Assembly (NCBI GenBank): GCA_016169945.1
Contig: JADLSH010000395.1
Location: 2,768,501 to 2,832,500 of the forward strand
Source of the DNA: Trachythela sp. YZ-2020
Lineage: Eukaryota; Cnidaria; Anthozoa; Malacalcyonacea; Clavulariidae
Direction: 5' to 3'
DNA length: 64,000 nucleotides
The stretch's first letter is position 1; every line of letters begins with the position of its first letter. Made by a program: the position numbers and the translations under genes. Under the pieces are notes generated by a model. The model worked only from the letters and a program-made list of their open reading frames with translations. It searched no databases and had not been told where the DNA came from. Of this stretch, positions 1 through 10,870 are shown piece by piece.

Positions 1-150
1 TAGGAACTCGACGTATTTTGTCTTTTAAATCTCCCTACCATAAGTTAAATATACCGTATATATACAGATAATATTATTAATATTTTATTAACTAGTCGAA
101 ACTGTCGTTCAAACATTCCATGCATTCCTTTCTTTGTTTAAGTTGCTTAT
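1..150 (-). repeat. Penelope 3'-end repeat, copy 1
   Basis: This stretch is nearly identical to 3774-3925, with few substitutions and one short insertion. It holds the last codons and 3' untranslated part of the minus-strand Penelope fragment, so both copies look like Penelope 3' ends. The copy at 3.8 kb would be an extremely truncated insertion. Confidence 0.7.
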
Positions 151-725
151 CTGAAATGTGCTTTTATGTTTACAAGTTGAAACTATTTCCGATCTCTTAT
201 TAAGTAAAAATTGTTTATTTTCTTTCATGCATGAAACAAAGTTTTTCTTCCAAACATAAATTACATCTATTTGTTCCTCCCGCATACGAAATTGCGTGTT
301 TTCTATGATTGACCAAGTTATGGTGAAATCTTGTCTATTTGCTTTTAATTTCCAAGTATATTTCGAAAGTTTGAACTTTCGTACCGTTTGAGTACTTTTT
401 GTGTTGAAAGTGATTTAATGTGGTTTCGATATCGCTTTTTAAATGTGCTTGCTGTCGTTGTAATGTAGTTCTTGATGCTGCTTGTGGTAACACGGTTGGA
501 TTGTATAATATGTCCTTGGTCGTGCATTGTTTCTGAAGTGGGCATGACAGTGTTCTATGCAGTTCTGCAGTTGCAACTGTTTGTGTCTTTGCTTTGTGAC
601 TGTGGTTGGTTTTTTCCTAATTATGCGTGCATTGTGCTTTTTGATTATGGACTTGCATGACATGTTCATGCAACTGTAGCTGATCTTGACTGTGCTTCTG
701 TTTTAAAAATTTTTATGTAGTTTGT
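105..725 (-). pseudogene. Penelope-like element, C-terminal fragment (GIY-YIG region), decayed
   Basis: On the minus strand, peptides in shifting frames match the end of a Penelope-like retroelement protein: a KSIIKKHNARI block, an FKKRYRNHIKSL block typical of the GIY-YIG nuclease region, and a C-terminal block of the type RSEIVSTCKHK. The first part aligns at DNA level with the better preserved element at 18.9-19.9 kb. Several frameshifts separate the blocks, so the protein is dead. No RT motifs remain. The final catalytic half of Penelope proteins cuts target DNA; here YIG is degraded to YIT. The 3' flank runs off the left edge of the window. Confidence 0.7.
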
Positions 726-1122
726 GATTAACCAAACTGAAAAGCAGACGTGTTAATGAATAATGGCAAAGAAATAGAATATATCGTATTTTTGCCACGA
801 CATATTTGAAAGCACTATATCTGCAATTATATTTCTCTTAAAAATCTCTGCGATATCAGTTTTTAAGCTTGTTTGTGTATTTCTTTATCTCTTATAAGTT
901 TAGTGTCTTTTATATAGTTTATAGTATATATATATATATACATACGGAGACAAAATATACTGAAGATGAGAAAAAGCATGCAGCTTGCTCGCCTATATCC
1001 ATGCTGAGTGTTAAAGATCTATTTACGTGATTTAAGTATTGTGAAAAGATCTTTGCCCGACAGATTTCGAGCATGAAATGTCTCTGTGCCCTGGAGGTTA
1101 TAAACCGTCAAAGCCTTAAAAA

Positions 1123-2850
1123 ATCACGAAAGTGCTATTTCATGTTCATTGAAAAATATATTACTGCGCCCAGGACGAAGTTAAGTTAAAGATTTATTAT
1201 ATTTGTGATGTTACATGACAAGATTGCTTTAACATTGCGTGTTTATTAACTATAAAACTAATACAGTTAAGTCTTACAGAATCTCATTTGCTGATTGATA
1301 AAACATTGCTCGAATAGTCCTGAATGGTCCACATAATATAGTATTCGATAATTCAACGACCGATAGACGGCATACCATCAGCAGGAACACGAGATTTCTC
1401 AGCAGATCGACGTTTTCTGCCTTCCACTGGAGCATTAAGATATGCGGCATCATTCACTTGAGCTGCTGCATTGTTGATACTCCGTTTAATACGTATACGC
1501 CAAATTTTTTGCTTTCCTTGGCTCAGGTTGACACACATGATTACCAAAATGAAGGCGGTTATGATGCTCTTGCTGACCCTATATATAAAAAGTTAGAAAG
1601 TAAGATTCGACTGGTCAGGAATCTATCAGAAACCCTTCAAGTAGCCAAATTACAATCCAAGCGCGAAGATTATAATGGGAATGGGGTATTTTATGGGGTG
1701 AAATGTATCATAAATCGCCTCATGGGATTAGCAAGTGGTGAGCATTTATCATTCATATTTGCCTACTTACAAAAAGTAACACAGTTCTTTAAATCACTGA
1801 ATCGCTTGATGTAGCAAAAAATGCCCATTGCGTATAGCTAGCACACAACGTATATAATCGCAACGTTGCGGGAATGTTGTAATTTGGTTATGTCTGACCT
1901 GACTACTCTACAACCTTAACAACACGTATTCGCAAATATACATTTTGTGATTAGTTAAAGTGTTATGTGTGCAAAACGTTGTAGGCATGTTTTACCGAAC
2001 GTCACACAAAGACTTTAGCGCAATTATAGTATCACTGCATGGTATATACTTTAGTTAAAAATGGTAAATCTTTTAGGAGCTGCTGACTGCTGTATCCCGT
2101 TTTGCGGCAGATGAGATCATGTTGGTATGCTCGAATAAGTCACTGGGAGTAAACGAAAATTTAAGCGGCGATAAAAGGAACTGAAAATTGATTGTTGATC
2201 AGATCCAAAGTTTTACAAAATTACTCTGTTTTAATTATTGAAACTCAGCCTTTCGTTTGCAATCACCTGTAAGGTAAACTATAGGAAAACAAATGCAATT
2301 TTGCATAAACTTCCATGCATCAGCCATGAAAATTCCCTCATCACGTCAAGGCAAAGCACGATCATGTAAACGGGTCCTTTTTAAAGTGTAATATATACTT
2401 ACATTTTGAAGAACTTGAATTTCTTGACCAATTTGATAGCTCGCTAGGAAAGACTGACTGGGGTGTCTAATATGTAGACCAACAATGAAATAGAACTGTT
2501 TGACGTTACCATTTACCACCTTCGTATTTCAATATAAAAAGCTTTTGTATTCAGTCGCGGAACAGAGCCAATGACGTTTGAATCGGAAAGCTTTTAACTA
2601 TTGTGCAAGAAATTTAAAAAATCACTTGCCCGACGTTGTGTCTCATTTTTAAATACCACTATAGGCCTTGCGGGCACGCAGTGAGTTTGCCTAGTTCCTT
2701 CGGAGGTCGCACGTGTTTGATTATACCAACCGCGGTCAAGCAATCTTTCAGCTTAACCGATAGGGTGCCTGCACTCAGGATAACATGATCATCTAAATTA
2801 CTATATATTACCTATACACCTGCACAATCATTAGATTTAAGATTATAAGA
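1123..2850. repeat. Duplicated segment, copy A, proximal part
   Basis: Long near-identical copy of 21,110-22,726, continuing at 30,919-30,990. Small indels and substitutions separate the copies. Within it, 1368-1535 on the minus strand holds a short open frame containing the motif GRKRRS. An overlapping plus-strand frame (1458-1811) is also present. Both frames occur in copy B, but the copies are too similar to tell coding constraint from recent duplication. No recognised gene. Confidence 0.8.
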
Positions 2851-3773
2851 TCAAAATGTTGGACAAAATTCAAAATTTTCATCCAAATCAGTGACCAGGC
2901 CTTAACATCCCAAACTTAATATAAAATAACAACAATTAACAAAACAACGTCAACAGATAAAAATATGTTAGAATTATTTCTATTTACGTCAAGAAAGGTA
3001 AATTATTGAGGTAGCATACGTAAATTCAAAATACTGTTAATTGTTTACTTATGATCAGAACTGGAATTAACTATTAATTATGCTGGGCTATTCGACTTCC
3101 CCCGCTATAATTAATAGTACAAGGTTTACCTGCAATGTATACATGTCTAAACTCTGAAGCATATATATTTGACAAACTGAACTGGACTACTGCATGTTCA
3201 CATATTAATTCATTTTACATGCATATTCCGTTTACGTCCAAACAAAATTAAGAGCACTATTTCACTGGATGATTCCATTTACTAAGTTGCTTCACTTGCT
3301 TGTAGGTTTGCATGACGACAAATATAATTGTTTTATATTGTGGAAAACACCATGATGCTTATCTATATTTCGCAAAGCTTTCAATCCGTAACCCCGACTA
3401 ATTATATAAAACTACAGATTTTGATTCTCATGCACGTTTTATTAATAGTTTTTACTCAGAGTACTTTGCACTGATGAGAGTACACTGTGATATTAATATA
3501 GTGCTGAGCCAAAACTAATATGCATGCAGAATCTGCTACATGATTGAAAACGTCACTGCAGACATTGTAAATTGCTGTGCCATCTTACCAATCATGCAGT
3601 TTTGAAGGACATTAATATATCAGTCATGATGCTATTCGACGCCAAGGACTGAGGACATAAATGTTTTTTCAAGGGCTCAAAATTCTTTCCAGTTTTTAAC
3701 ATCCTTTCCCTATACTATAAGATAGATATAGAAACATATGAAGCATATTATGTTCAGAACGTTTACCAAAATA
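2851..3773. repeat. Duplicated segment, copy A, distal part
   Basis: Blocks here recur further downstream: 2943-3010 matches 40,170-40,240; 3060-3200 matches 41,045-41,165; 3230-3440 matches 41,440-41,650; 3495-3665 matches 18,700-18,870. Copy B was therefore once contiguous and has been split by later insertions. No gene is visible. Confidence 0.7.
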
Positions 3774-3925
3774 GGAACTCGACGTATTTTGTCTTTTAAA
3801 TCTCCCTACCATAAGTTAAATATACCATATATATACAGATAATATTATTAATATTTTATTAACTAGTCGAAACGTGGGCGTGTGGTTGTTCAAACATTCC
3901 ATGCATTCCTTTCTTTGTTTAAGTT
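3774..3925 (-). repeat. Penelope 3'-end repeat, copy 2 (strongly truncated)
   Basis: Direct repeat of positions 1-150. It shares the C-terminal codons and the downstream non-coding sequence of the Penelope fragment, and nothing of the body of the element. Confidence 0.65.
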
Positions 3926-4120
3926 GTTTAGGCCATTCAAAAAAATATCCCGGTTTATCATCAGCATAGCCACAAGAAAAATACGTGCGGGCGGGCGGAT
4001 TTTTTTTTTAAATATTTGATGGCATCAAATTCGTTATATGCACGGAAGAACATGTTCAAATTCACAAGTCTCAGTGACGTCTGGTTGACTTACATAAAAT
4101 CACGTATTTCTGAATAACAG

Positions 4121-5421
4121 CAGGGCGTCTATAAGATAGGGCGGCGAAACGGCTAGAAAATGTCGTGATCAATGTGTGATGCGCTTTGGGACTGGGTCGA
4201 CGCGGCCCCTGTGTAATTTTTAGAAAAACAACAAGGAGTGGCAAAAACTCCAGGTGGATCGAGTAAATGATTAATATTTTAAAAAGTATTCAGTCGATTG
4301 TTGCTGTATTTTTTCAAGATGTTATTCAAGCATTTTAGCGTTCATACAACAAGTTTTAAGGCGTTCTGTACTATCTAACATATAAAATTTTGTGTTTTAA
4401 ATCTCGAAACATTTGTGACTTCCCTGTCCAATTTCGCCCCGCTCGCAAAACAATTTACTAATTTCGTACCTTAGAATCGAGCTAGAACGTAGCTTTTTTT
4501 AAGACAACACTACCACGAATTAAACTTTATTCCTGCCCAATTTTGTTGTGTAATTTTTTGAACTTTTTTTTCTATAGCATGTCAACTGCAGCATAAAAAT
4601 TGGGTTGTAGTGTAAAAATTTCTCAGGTTCGACTGTTTTGAAAATTCGCTTATTTCAAAGGTAGTCAAACACACTAAGACCACTTTTGCAATTTCAATCT
4701 ACACAAAAATATATACGCTTCTTACCATAAGAACATCATTTGCCAAAAACAAACATTTGAAGAGATATTGCAGATTTTGTAAAGACGAAGGGTCATTCCA
4801 TCCATCACGAGAGCTTCGGCAGTTCCAACCCCGGTTGGTTTTATAAAAAATTCAACCGCTTCTTTTGGCACCAGAACTTAGGAAATCCCAGGGCAGTTAG
4901 ACCATTAATAGATGTATATTTGGTATAAATATCGTTTCTTAATTTTTTGAACTTTTTTTGCTACCTGCCATTGAATGCGCACCAACCGGTCATTTAAATG
5001 GGGAAAGTATGACAGGCAATAGACAAATTTGGCTAACGCTGTTTACATCAGTGTGTTTACGTCGTTGCTACCCAATTCACAACTTCGGATAACTCACATG
5101 CCTGGTTACTATTGTTCTAGTTTGCGAAAACATTGAATAGAACAAAAAGTCAAAAGTAACTAAGCATTAGAATTATGTATAAGAGCTATTCACTCATGTA
5201 TAGATCATTCTAATGCTTAGTAACCTTTGTTCTATTCAATGTTTTCCCGAACTAGAACAATAGTAATTTCTGGCCTGTGTATATAACAAATTTGTGGTAA
5301 TTTTCTTTAACAAATAAAAATGTCTCCACATGCATAAGAAGAATATTCGGGGGGTCCCGCGCATCACACATTCATCAGGGTAACCATTGCCGTTTCGCCG
5401 CCCTATCTTATAGACGCCCTG
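4121..5421. mobile_element. Non-autonomous DNA transposon, 1.3 kb, 32-bp terminal inverted repeats
   Basis: Perfect 32-bp inverted termini (4121-4152 and 5390-5421) start with CAGGGCGTC and end with GACGCCCTG. A second inverted block lies just inside (4171-4188 versus 5360-5377). A perfect 7-bp direct repeat, ATAACAG, flanks the element at 4114-4120 and 5422-5428 as target-site duplication. No transposase ORF is present. The CAGGG start recalls hAT or P-type elements, but the 7-bp duplication does not settle the superfamily. Confidence 0.88.
5106..5266. repeat. Hairpin nested in the 4.1-5.4 kb transposon
   Basis: Arms of about 65 bp (from 5106 and up to 5266) are imperfect reverse complements around a short spacer. 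It could be a small nested foldback element or a structural part of the host transposon. Confidence 0.7.
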
Positions 5422-5650
5422 ATAACAGAAGCAAAATATTCATGACATATTTATATTAAATGAGCCTTTTCCAACAAAAATGGTATACGAAGCCCAATGA
5501 TTTAATAAAACAGTTCTTATGTTCCATGACTTGCATAAATTGAAACTATTTTTGAAAGATTTATTTACAAACATGATATGTAAATAGTTTTTCAACAATA
5601 TTAACCAGATTATATATTAAATATAAAACAGCAATCTAGGGTTGAATCCT

Positions 5651-5732
5651 GTCAGCCTGTATTTTATAACAAGAACGTATTTCAATGTTTCGTCAGCCTG
5701 TATTTTATAACAAGAACGTATTTCAATGTTTC
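5651..5732. repeat. Two tandem copies of a 41-bp unit
   Basis: Positions 5651-5691 and 5692-5732 are identical. No function is evident. Confidence 0.85.
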
Positions 5733-5854
5733 GTCCAAAAGGCCATTTTAATCGTTATTGGCTGACGTGACCTAGATTGTAGTTTTATAAAGATCGCGGC
5801 CGACGCTGATCCAACCACGATTATACATATATATATATATATATATAGTCAAAT

Positions 5855-5898
5855 CTGCAGACATGCATGTTTCGCCGTTCAACGGCTCGTCAGTGCAG
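5855..5898 (-). ncRNA. Hammerhead ribozyme, array copy 1
   Basis: On the minus strand: stem I 5' arm CTGCA, core CTGACGA, stem II of five pairs closed by TGA, core GAAA, palindromic stem III ACATGCATGT, then C17 and stem I 3' arm TGCAG. Predicted self-cleavage lies between plus-strand positions 5859 and 5860. All invariant core bases are present. Confidence 0.87.
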
Positions 5899-6040
5899 CT
5901 TGTAACGCAATCTAGATGCGAGTGACTTCGTATTTATACACCATACGCTTGCTCTCCCAAGCGCATGTGGTACAATACTCAGACACTCACATATACGCAT
6001 CCAGACATGCGTATATATATATATATATATATAGTCAAAT

Positions 6041-6084
6041 CTGCAGACATGCATGTTTCGCCGTTCAACGGCTCGTCAGTGCAG
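6041..6084 (-). ncRNA. Hammerhead ribozyme, array copy 2
   Basis: Same core and stems as copy 1, all invariant bases kept. Predicted cleavage between 6045 and 6046. Confidence 0.87.
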
Positions 6085-6322
6085 CTTGTAACGCAGTCTA
6101 GAAGCGAGTGACTTCGTATTTATACACCATACTCTTGCCCTCACCAAGCGCATGTGGTACAATACTCAGACACATGCGCATCCAGACATGCGTGAAGTGT
6201 CTTGGGGCCAGAGTGCTCAAACGACCACAAGGGAAGTGAGCTTTTGCATTATAGCTTATTAGCCACCAATTAACCTCACAGAGTGCTCAACAACACAAGT
6301 GAAGGAGCATATATAGTCAAAT

Positions 6323-6366
6323 CTGCAGACATGCATGTTTCGCCGTTCAACGGCTCGTCAGTGCAG
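6323..6366 (-). ncRNA. Hammerhead ribozyme, array copy 3
   Basis: Same core and stems as copy 1. The (TA)n tract beside it is short. Predicted cleavage between 6327 and 6328. Confidence 0.87.
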
Positions 6367-6578
6367 CTTGTAACGCAGTCTAGATGCGAGTGACTTCGTA
6401 TTTATACACCATACTCTTGCCCTCACCAAGCGCATGTGGTACAATACTCAGACACATGCGCATCCAGACATGCGTGAAGTGTCTTGGGGCCAGAGTGCTC
6501 AAACGACCACAAGGGAAGTGAGCTTTTGCATTATAGCTTATTAGCCACCAATATATATATATATATATATAGTCAAAT

Positions 6579-6630
6579 CTGCAGACAGACATGCATGCAT
6601 GTTTCGCCGTTCAACGGCTCGTCAGTGCAG
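6579..6630 (-). ncRNA. Hammerhead ribozyme, array copy 4 (expanded variant)
   Basis: The core is intact, but the stem III palindrome has gained one ATGC step and four extra bases (duplicated GTCT on the minus strand) lie between stem III and stem I. Two candidate cleavage positions result, so activity is uncertain. A 47-bp stretch containing the TATA box is duplicated just upstream (6648-6741). Confidence 0.7.
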
Positions 6631-6889
6631 CTTGTAACGCAGTCTAGATGCGAGTGACTTCGTATTTATACACCATACTCTTGCCCTCACCAAGATGCGA
6701 GTGACTTCGTATTTATACACCATACTCTTGCCCTCACCAAGCGCATGTGGTACAATACTCAGACACATGCGCATCCAGACATGCGTGAAGTGTCTTGGGG
6801 CCAGAGTGCTCAAACGACCACAAGGGAAGTGAGCTTTTGCATTATAGCTTATTAGCCACCAATATATATATATATATATATAGTCAAAT

Positions 6890-6937
6890 CTGCAGACATG
6901 CATGCATGTTTCGCCGTTCAACGGCTCGTCAGTGCAG
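6890..6937 (-). ncRNA. Hammerhead ribozyme, array copy 5
   Basis: Intact core with a stem III palindrome lengthened by four bases. Stem I pairs normally. Predicted cleavage between 6894 and 6895. Confidence 0.84.
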
Positions 6938-7104
6938 CTTGTAACGCAGTCTAGATGCGAGTGACTTCGTATTTATACACCATACTCTTGCCCTCACCAA
7001 GCGCATGTGGTACAATACTCAGACACATGCGCATCCAGACATGCGTGAAGTGTCTTGGGGCCAGAGTGCTCAAACGACCACAAGGGAAGTGAGCTTTTGC
7101 ATGA

Positions 7105-7300
7105 TGAACTTTCTAAATATATATATATATATTTAAATTATATTATACATTAAATATATATATATATATTTAAATAATGTTTTGAATAGTTTATATTTTA
7201 TAAAATTCAGTACTAACGTTTTCCTGAAATAACAAACTATAAATATATCATATAGGCTTTATAGTTCTTTAACATTTTAAAATAGTTCATAGTCTATTGT
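7105..7300. other. A+T-rich spacer, no gene seen
   Basis: Contains two (AT)n tracts flanked by TTTAAAT blocks and then simple A+T-rich DNA before the 3' end of the DDE-like pseudogene. Confidence 0.6.
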
Positions 7301-9140
7301 CTACTTTGGTTTGAACGTGCGCTTTCGACGTGGAATCTTGCTTTTCTTTTGATTGAGACACTGACAACAGATAGGGAAGAAATCAGGAGAAAGTTCATCC
7401 ATTGTACCACAGTGGAAGCATATTGGCTCATGACCCACACCATAATATGGAATCTCTATCGGTTCACTGCAAGTTAAATTTTTCTTAACAAATACTTGGG
7501 CAAGGCCATGTTCGTCATTGCTATCGATGTTGGAAAATACACTACCACAAGAGTAGTTCAGCAATTCCAACTCCTGCTCAATTTGTTGCAGCTGCTGTTT
7601 CTTAAATACGTGTTTAGAATGAAGTACGCGCGCCACTTTCCACATTCTTCACATTCTATCACTAGCTTCGTGTTCTTCGCAGTTTGGGCAGTGGGGTTGA
7701 ACGCCATGCCATGGCCCTTGCTTGGAGTTGCCAGAAGTGAAGGCCAGTGGGTGTCAGTAGTTGGTGTCCCTCATCAAACTTCATGTAGTGACTATCTCCT
7801 GGTACCGGATCTGGCAAGTGATGCAAAGTGGAGAATAGACTTGCAGGTAACCGGGGAGGTTTGCAGACTTGGCAAGTTGACTTCCGCATTTTTTATAGAA
7901 AAGACGTAGTGCTTCTCCTGACAGTGGCTCTCTAGAAACCAATTTAGTTTTTCTTTGCCCTCAATTGATTTTTTGGTGGTAACTTTTCTTGTAAGTGTGT
8001 CGTCAACACGCAAGATTTCACTCCATAACGATTCGATTTCCGCCTCAGAAGCTGATTCTTGGACAACGAATGGCTTTCCCTTCAACTTTAATCTCTGAAA
8101 CATACTTCCTAGAAGCACTTTAACTCTGGAAGCTGAGTCAACCACGTCTTCTCTTATACCAGGAACAAGTTCGGCCTGCTTTCTAATTTGTTTCATACTG
8201 CTACAGTCTGATAATTGTTTTTCTGTTTCATCGGACATCCTGCATCGCTATATTCAAAATTGACATGATTCTTTCTGCTGGATCTTTCCAACTGTTGTAT
8301 GGGGGAGTTCTAACAGCAATGATCATATTGTCTGCCTTTAAGAAGTAACATATCAGAGCAAGCTTTACGGACAAGTATGTTACTCGGTGATCCGGACCAC
8401 CATCGGTGTATAGACAAAGTATCTCCTTGTTATCGTCTACATGCAGAGACTAGAAATTTATCTAACTCAGTTGCATGGCGTAAAGGACTAGAAGCTTCAA
8501 AACAGTTCTCTTTCAGTGTCACAGAAACCTGTCCATCATAAAAGCTGCCTTCAATGTCATCAGGCAAATTCACAAGAAGAGCTACACTAGGGGTTAGTGA
8601 TAGCTTACAGAAATCGTGATCAGCAACTTGAAGTGACTCATTCAAGCCGACTATTACTTGCTTTCCCCTTTCGACAGCAGCAACTGGGCAATCTGGTTCA
8701 CCTACTTTGCAAGTATGTTTGTCATCCATACAAACAAAACTTACAAAGTCCCGATACTTCAGGGGAAAACATTTCAGGTACCTGAACAGGGCACTTGCAA
8801 AATGGCAGTCCACATGGCATTTTTGTCAAACTATTAAGAAAGTGGTGCTTTAAAAAGTGGTGGCTACCCCCAACATGTAGATAATGAGTTTATTGTTTCC
8901 AAACGTACCGTGCATTTTATTTACCGTGATAAAACAAACCAAGCTAATTACCTTGAGGTGGCAGCTCTAGTTCGCCTTGGCCAAAATTGTAGCCTCAGCC
9001 ATTGTTGGGATGGTATTGGTGTACCTTCTGGACATCTCTTTGCCACCTCATCGTGGAGGTCCCTGACACTCAGAGCTTTGGCAAGGCGAACTAGAGCATG
9101 TGTAACAACACCAACATTTCCTCTTTCTGAATTGAAAATG
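7301..9140 (-). pseudogene. DDE-transposase-like gene, 3' portion, decayed
   Basis: Minus-strand coding blocks run in order: 9130-8940 (RDLHDEVAKR and QWLRLQFWP); 8813-8430, containing VCMDDKHTCKVGEP and ADHDFCKLSLTPSVALLV; 8430-8240, containing LYTDGGPDHRVTY and then PYNSW.DPAERIMS; 8238-7800; and a C-terminal part with paired cysteines (CQVCKPPRLP; CFHC and CCQC near 7380-7440). The spaced Asp (MDDK), Asp (TDGGPDH) and Glu (PAE) fit an RNase H-fold DDE transposase. I recall the block order from unnamed invertebrate proteins but cannot name the superfamily. Frameshifts at about 8240 and 7890 break it. The 5' part lies at 17.7-18.5 kb beyond the Ngaro insertion. Confidence 0.6.
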
Positions 9141-9453
9141 TTTAAATATTAAATAGAATGGGTAATATTTAGTAGATCTCTAGTATTTAAATATATTAAC
9201 TACGAAACTTCTCAGATTGCATTATTATATGTTTTGATTATAAATCACATGGCTCTGCATTTGGTTTTAATCAAACTGTACTTGGTAAACAAGGTGAAGA
9301 AGAAAATTTAGATATCTCTGTCAGAATAAAGTATTCTAAAGATGTGTTCTTGTAACAAATTGAGTTTTATCAAAAGCAATTCAGTTATAAAACAATGCAA
9401 TTTGAGAATTCTGTTTTTAAAGATAGAGGGAGATCATTTTTATGATGCAAAAT

Positions 9454-9495
9454 AACCCTTTAATATTTTATAGCAGAAGTAACACTTCTAGGAAA
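9454..9495. repeat. 42-bp direct repeat, left flank of the Ngaro insertion
   Basis: Identical to 17,698-17,739, immediately outside the two ends of the inserted element. It behaves as a target-site duplication. Confidence 0.85.
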
Positions 9496-9497
9496 CG

Positions 9498-10013
9498 CAG
9501 TTTGATACACGTGCTGCTTCTAATTTTCATCTCCCCGAATCGGGCTATATTTCGTTGTTAGGGACGGGTGGCCGAACCGTCGAAAAGGTCCTTAAATATG
9601 ATTTGTATTCGGTGCATAAGTATCAGCCCGATATTGTAATCTTGGAGCTTGGGACTAACGATTTGTCGACCCACGCCCCTGAGGTTGTGGGGTCTAAAAT
9701 CGACGACCTTGTGCATGTTTTAAGGCACACATACAATGTTCGAGTTGTTGGGGTGTGCCAGGTTATAAACCGCAATATCCCTTTTGCTCAAGGACCCGAC
9801 CTTGGCTTTAATGCCAAGGCCGCTATTTTGCGGCAATATTTGTCCGTGGTCCTTGCGGGGGAAAATGGGATTTTTGCTTGGGACCATCGGGAATTTTTTC
9901 GAACCGATCGTGCATTGCTATCCTCCGATGGCGTGCATTGTAATGCCCAAGGACAGTACTGTTTGTATCGGAGTTACCGTGGGGCTATCTTGAAAGCTCT
10001 CAACCTTTTGTAA
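9498..10013 (+). CDS. SGNH/GDSL-type hydrolase domain of the Ngaro element, N-terminally truncated
   Basis: The frame is open from the element boundary. It keeps the SGNH block III motif (ELGTNDLS, with the Gly-x-Asn-Asp core) and block V (DGVHCNAQG, Asp-x-x-His). The first block with the nucleophilic serine should lie upstream and is absent because the element is cut at 9496. SGNH hydrolases cleave ester bonds. Such an extra ORF has been noted in some Ngaro elements (from memory), but its role in transposition is unknown. No in-frame ATG at a sensible position is visible; the real start was in the lost part. It ends with TAA at about 10,013. Confidence 0.75.
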   Translation, partial: QFDTRAASNFHLPESGYISLLGTGGRTVEKVLKYDLYSVHKYQPDIVILELGTNDLSTHAPEVVGSKIDDLVHVLRHTYNVRVVGVCQVINRNIPFAQGPDLGFNAKAAILRQYLSVVLAGENGIFAWDHREFFRTDRALLSSDGVHCNAQGQYCLYRSYRGAILKALNLL

Positions 10014-10019
10014 CCTGTG

Positions 10020-10865
10020 AACTCCGTTTTGTACTGTTTGTTTCTGTTCCATTTTGCGTTTTTATTGACAACGCCCTAATTTTATGAGGGCGTCTATTGT
10101 CACACTCTTTGATTATGCAGTATATATCCCCTCTGTACTTGGTGTTGATATATATTATGCTTATATTTGTTATATTATTATGGGCTAGAGCGACATGACT
10201 GTTTTCAGATGCCCACGTTGAGATTTCAATATTGGGTTTTTCCTGCACAGGGCATATTCACGATTATCGTGCTGGTTATATATACGTTTATATAACGTGT
10301 TTCCCCTAGTAGTCTGTCTCGTCTTTTGTTAGACTAACCTACATGTATGTCCTCGTACTTGCTTCGTGCCGCGCTGATATTTAATGTTTAGGGTATATAT
10401 GACTGGCTGATCCTGTGTTTGGAAAAAATGCATGTCTCAGTGGGATAGTGCAATTTATTGTTTTCAGATGCCCACAGTTGAAATCAATATATTGTGGGAC
10501 GGTGCGGCATGTTGTTTTCAGATTGCCCGTTTTTATATTATTTTGCAGCATTTATAATGGATGATCTATTGCGGCTACCTTCGCTGTATGCCATGATTAT
10601 TCCGCTGCGTTGTTTGTTTGTTTGTTCATGTTTAATGTTCCGTTGTGGATATTGCAGCTATTATAAGGATGATATTTTGCGGCTACCTCCGCTGTATGTC
10701 CTGATTATTCGGCTGCGTGTGTGTTCATGTTTTCGTGTTCCTGCGTATACATTTATATCCATATAATTATATCACGAATCGCTTCACCGTACGGAAAACC
10801 CGGCCCAGCTTTGCCTGTCTATGGCCAAACACAATTCTGCCTGTCTGCGTTCTGACATTTTTCTT
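10020..10865 (+). repeat. Ngaro internal spacer with degenerate tandem repeats
   Basis: No ORF is convincing. Short motifs recur at irregular spacing: TTTTCAGATGCCC at about 10,205, 10,460 and (variant) 10,515, and a ~110-bp block containing TGCGGCTACC and CGCTGTATG at 10,571 and 10,678. It separates the hydrolase from gag and may hold the gag-pol leader. Confidence 0.6.
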
Positions 10866-10870
10866 TTAGA

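Larger units (their letters stand above)
5825..7104 (-). mobile_element. Tandem retrozyme array with five hammerhead ribozymes
   Basis: A unit of about 280-310 bp (first one shorter) is repeated head-to-tail. In each unit, read on the minus strand, the order is: unique region, TATAAATA box, ~45 nt, type I hammerhead core, then a (TA)n tract. Animal retrozymes are non-coding retroelements that exist as such tandem arrays; their transcripts self-cleave into monomers that become circular RNAs. The five cores start at 5855, 6041, 6323, 6579 and 6890, spaced 186, 282, 256 and 311 bp. Short minus-strand ORFs across the units are repeat shadows. A sixth unit lies on the plus strand at 20.2-20.4 kb. 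Confidence 0.85.

Noticed and set aside
3461..3500. Hammerhead ribozyme at CTGATGAGAG in copy A
   Set aside because: No GAAA partner or stem II follows.
6380..6921. Repeated 70-99 codon minus-strand frames in the retrozyme units
   Set aside because: They run through the hammerhead and the (TA)n tract, and the same peptide recurs only because the repeat recurs.
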